A DNA stretch of 64,000 nucleotides from Molossus alvarezi (lineage: Eukaryota; Chordata; Mammalia; Chiroptera; Molossidae). Shown here piece by piece: positions 63,691 through 64,000 of this stretch. Both the position numbers and the translations under genes were made by a program. The stretch is taken from NCBI GenBank assembly GCA_037176705.1, contig CM073886.1, positions 10,500,501 through 10,564,500 on the forward strand, read 5' to 3'. How positions within the stretch are numbered: the first letter of the stretch is position 1; the number at the start of each line of letters is the position of its first letter. The notes below the pieces were generated by a model. It searched no databases. It saw only the letters and a program-made list of their open reading frames with translations, and had not been told where the DNA came from.

Positions 63691-64000
63691 CATACTACTT
63701 GGCAATAAAAAGGAACAAACTATTAATACATACAACAGCTTAGGGAGTTTCATTCAGGGAGTTATGCTGAATGGGGGGGAAAAAAAGCCAATCTCAAAAT
63801 TCTATACAACATTCTAGAAATTACAAAATTATTGAGATGGAGAACGGATTAGTGGTTGCCAAAGGTTAAAACGGGTGCAGTGGGGAGAGGGTATAAATGT
63901 GACAATAAAGATCTAACACAAGGAATCTTTGTGCTGATGAAATTGTAATAAGGCTACACAAATCTGCATGTGATAAAGTTCGATATGCATAGAACTATAT
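63690..64000 (+). mobile_element. Old L1 3' fragment, cut by the window edge
   Basis: AAAGGAACAAACTATTAATA, AAATTCTATACAACATTCTA, GGATTAGTGGTTGCCAAAGG follow the L1M 3' order. Confidence 0.7.

Noticed and set aside
49430..64000. TMEM219, the next gene in human order
   Set aside because: No exon of it was recognised; it probably lies to the right of the window.

Overview
The window is mammalian nuclear DNA, most probably from a bat. Genes are split into short exons with GT/AG introns. The commonest interspersed repeat is a tRNA-headed SINE starting GCCCTGGCCGGTTTGGCTCAG, typical of the bat Ves family, and there are many L1 fragments and older MIR, L2 and MaLR repeats. No species is assigned.

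Four protein genes occur in the order CDIPT, SEZ6L2, ASPHD1, KCTD13. This is the order of the human 16p11.2 (BP4-BP5) copy-number region, so the synteny itself supports the calls. From the left: CDIPT on the minus strand (only exons 1-2, 721-992; the rest lies outside the window); SEZ6L2 on the minus strand (18 coding exons, 10680-28598, 910 or 923 aa); ASPHD1 on the plus strand (3 coding exons, 30561-34094, 364 aa); KCTD13 on the minus strand (6 coding exons, 34929-49055, 329 aa). Exon phases match at every junction of the three complete genes. CDIPT makes phosphatidylinositol. SEZ6L2 is a neuronal CUB/sushi surface protein. ASPHD1 is a membrane-anchored protein of the aspartyl beta-hydroxylase fold. 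KCTD13 is a BTB adaptor for cullin-3.

Regional layout: 1-1300 holds the CDIPT 5' end and its CpG-rich promoter. 1300-10150 is intergenic, with an L1 (4.5-6.6 kb), SINEs and a TGGA-rich repeat. 10150-28600 is SEZ6L2. 28600-30560 is the CpG-rich space between the head-to-head genes SEZ6L2 and ASPHD1, and it contains a wide-gap REST/NRSF-like motif. 30.5-34.4 kb is ASPHD1. Around 34.38-34.42 kb the ASPHD1 and KCTD13 transcripts converge, with poly(A) signals so placed that their 3' ends should overlap. 34.4-49.1 kb is KCTD13, whose 8.9-kb intron 2 carries a whole LTR-internal-LTR MaLR element. 49.4-64 kb is gene-free repeat DNA dominated by L1 fragments in both orientations with nested SINEs.

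I found no unknown coding system. The most unusual structures are in the non-coding part: an 85-bp inverted templated copy with a 57-bp flanking duplication inside an L1 (52.26-52.99 kb), a terminal hairpin with compensatory changes in the SINE family, a degenerate 16-bp minisatellite in SEZ6L2 intron 6, a 64-bp perfect palindrome, and two SINEs inserted independently at the same site of two L1 copies.
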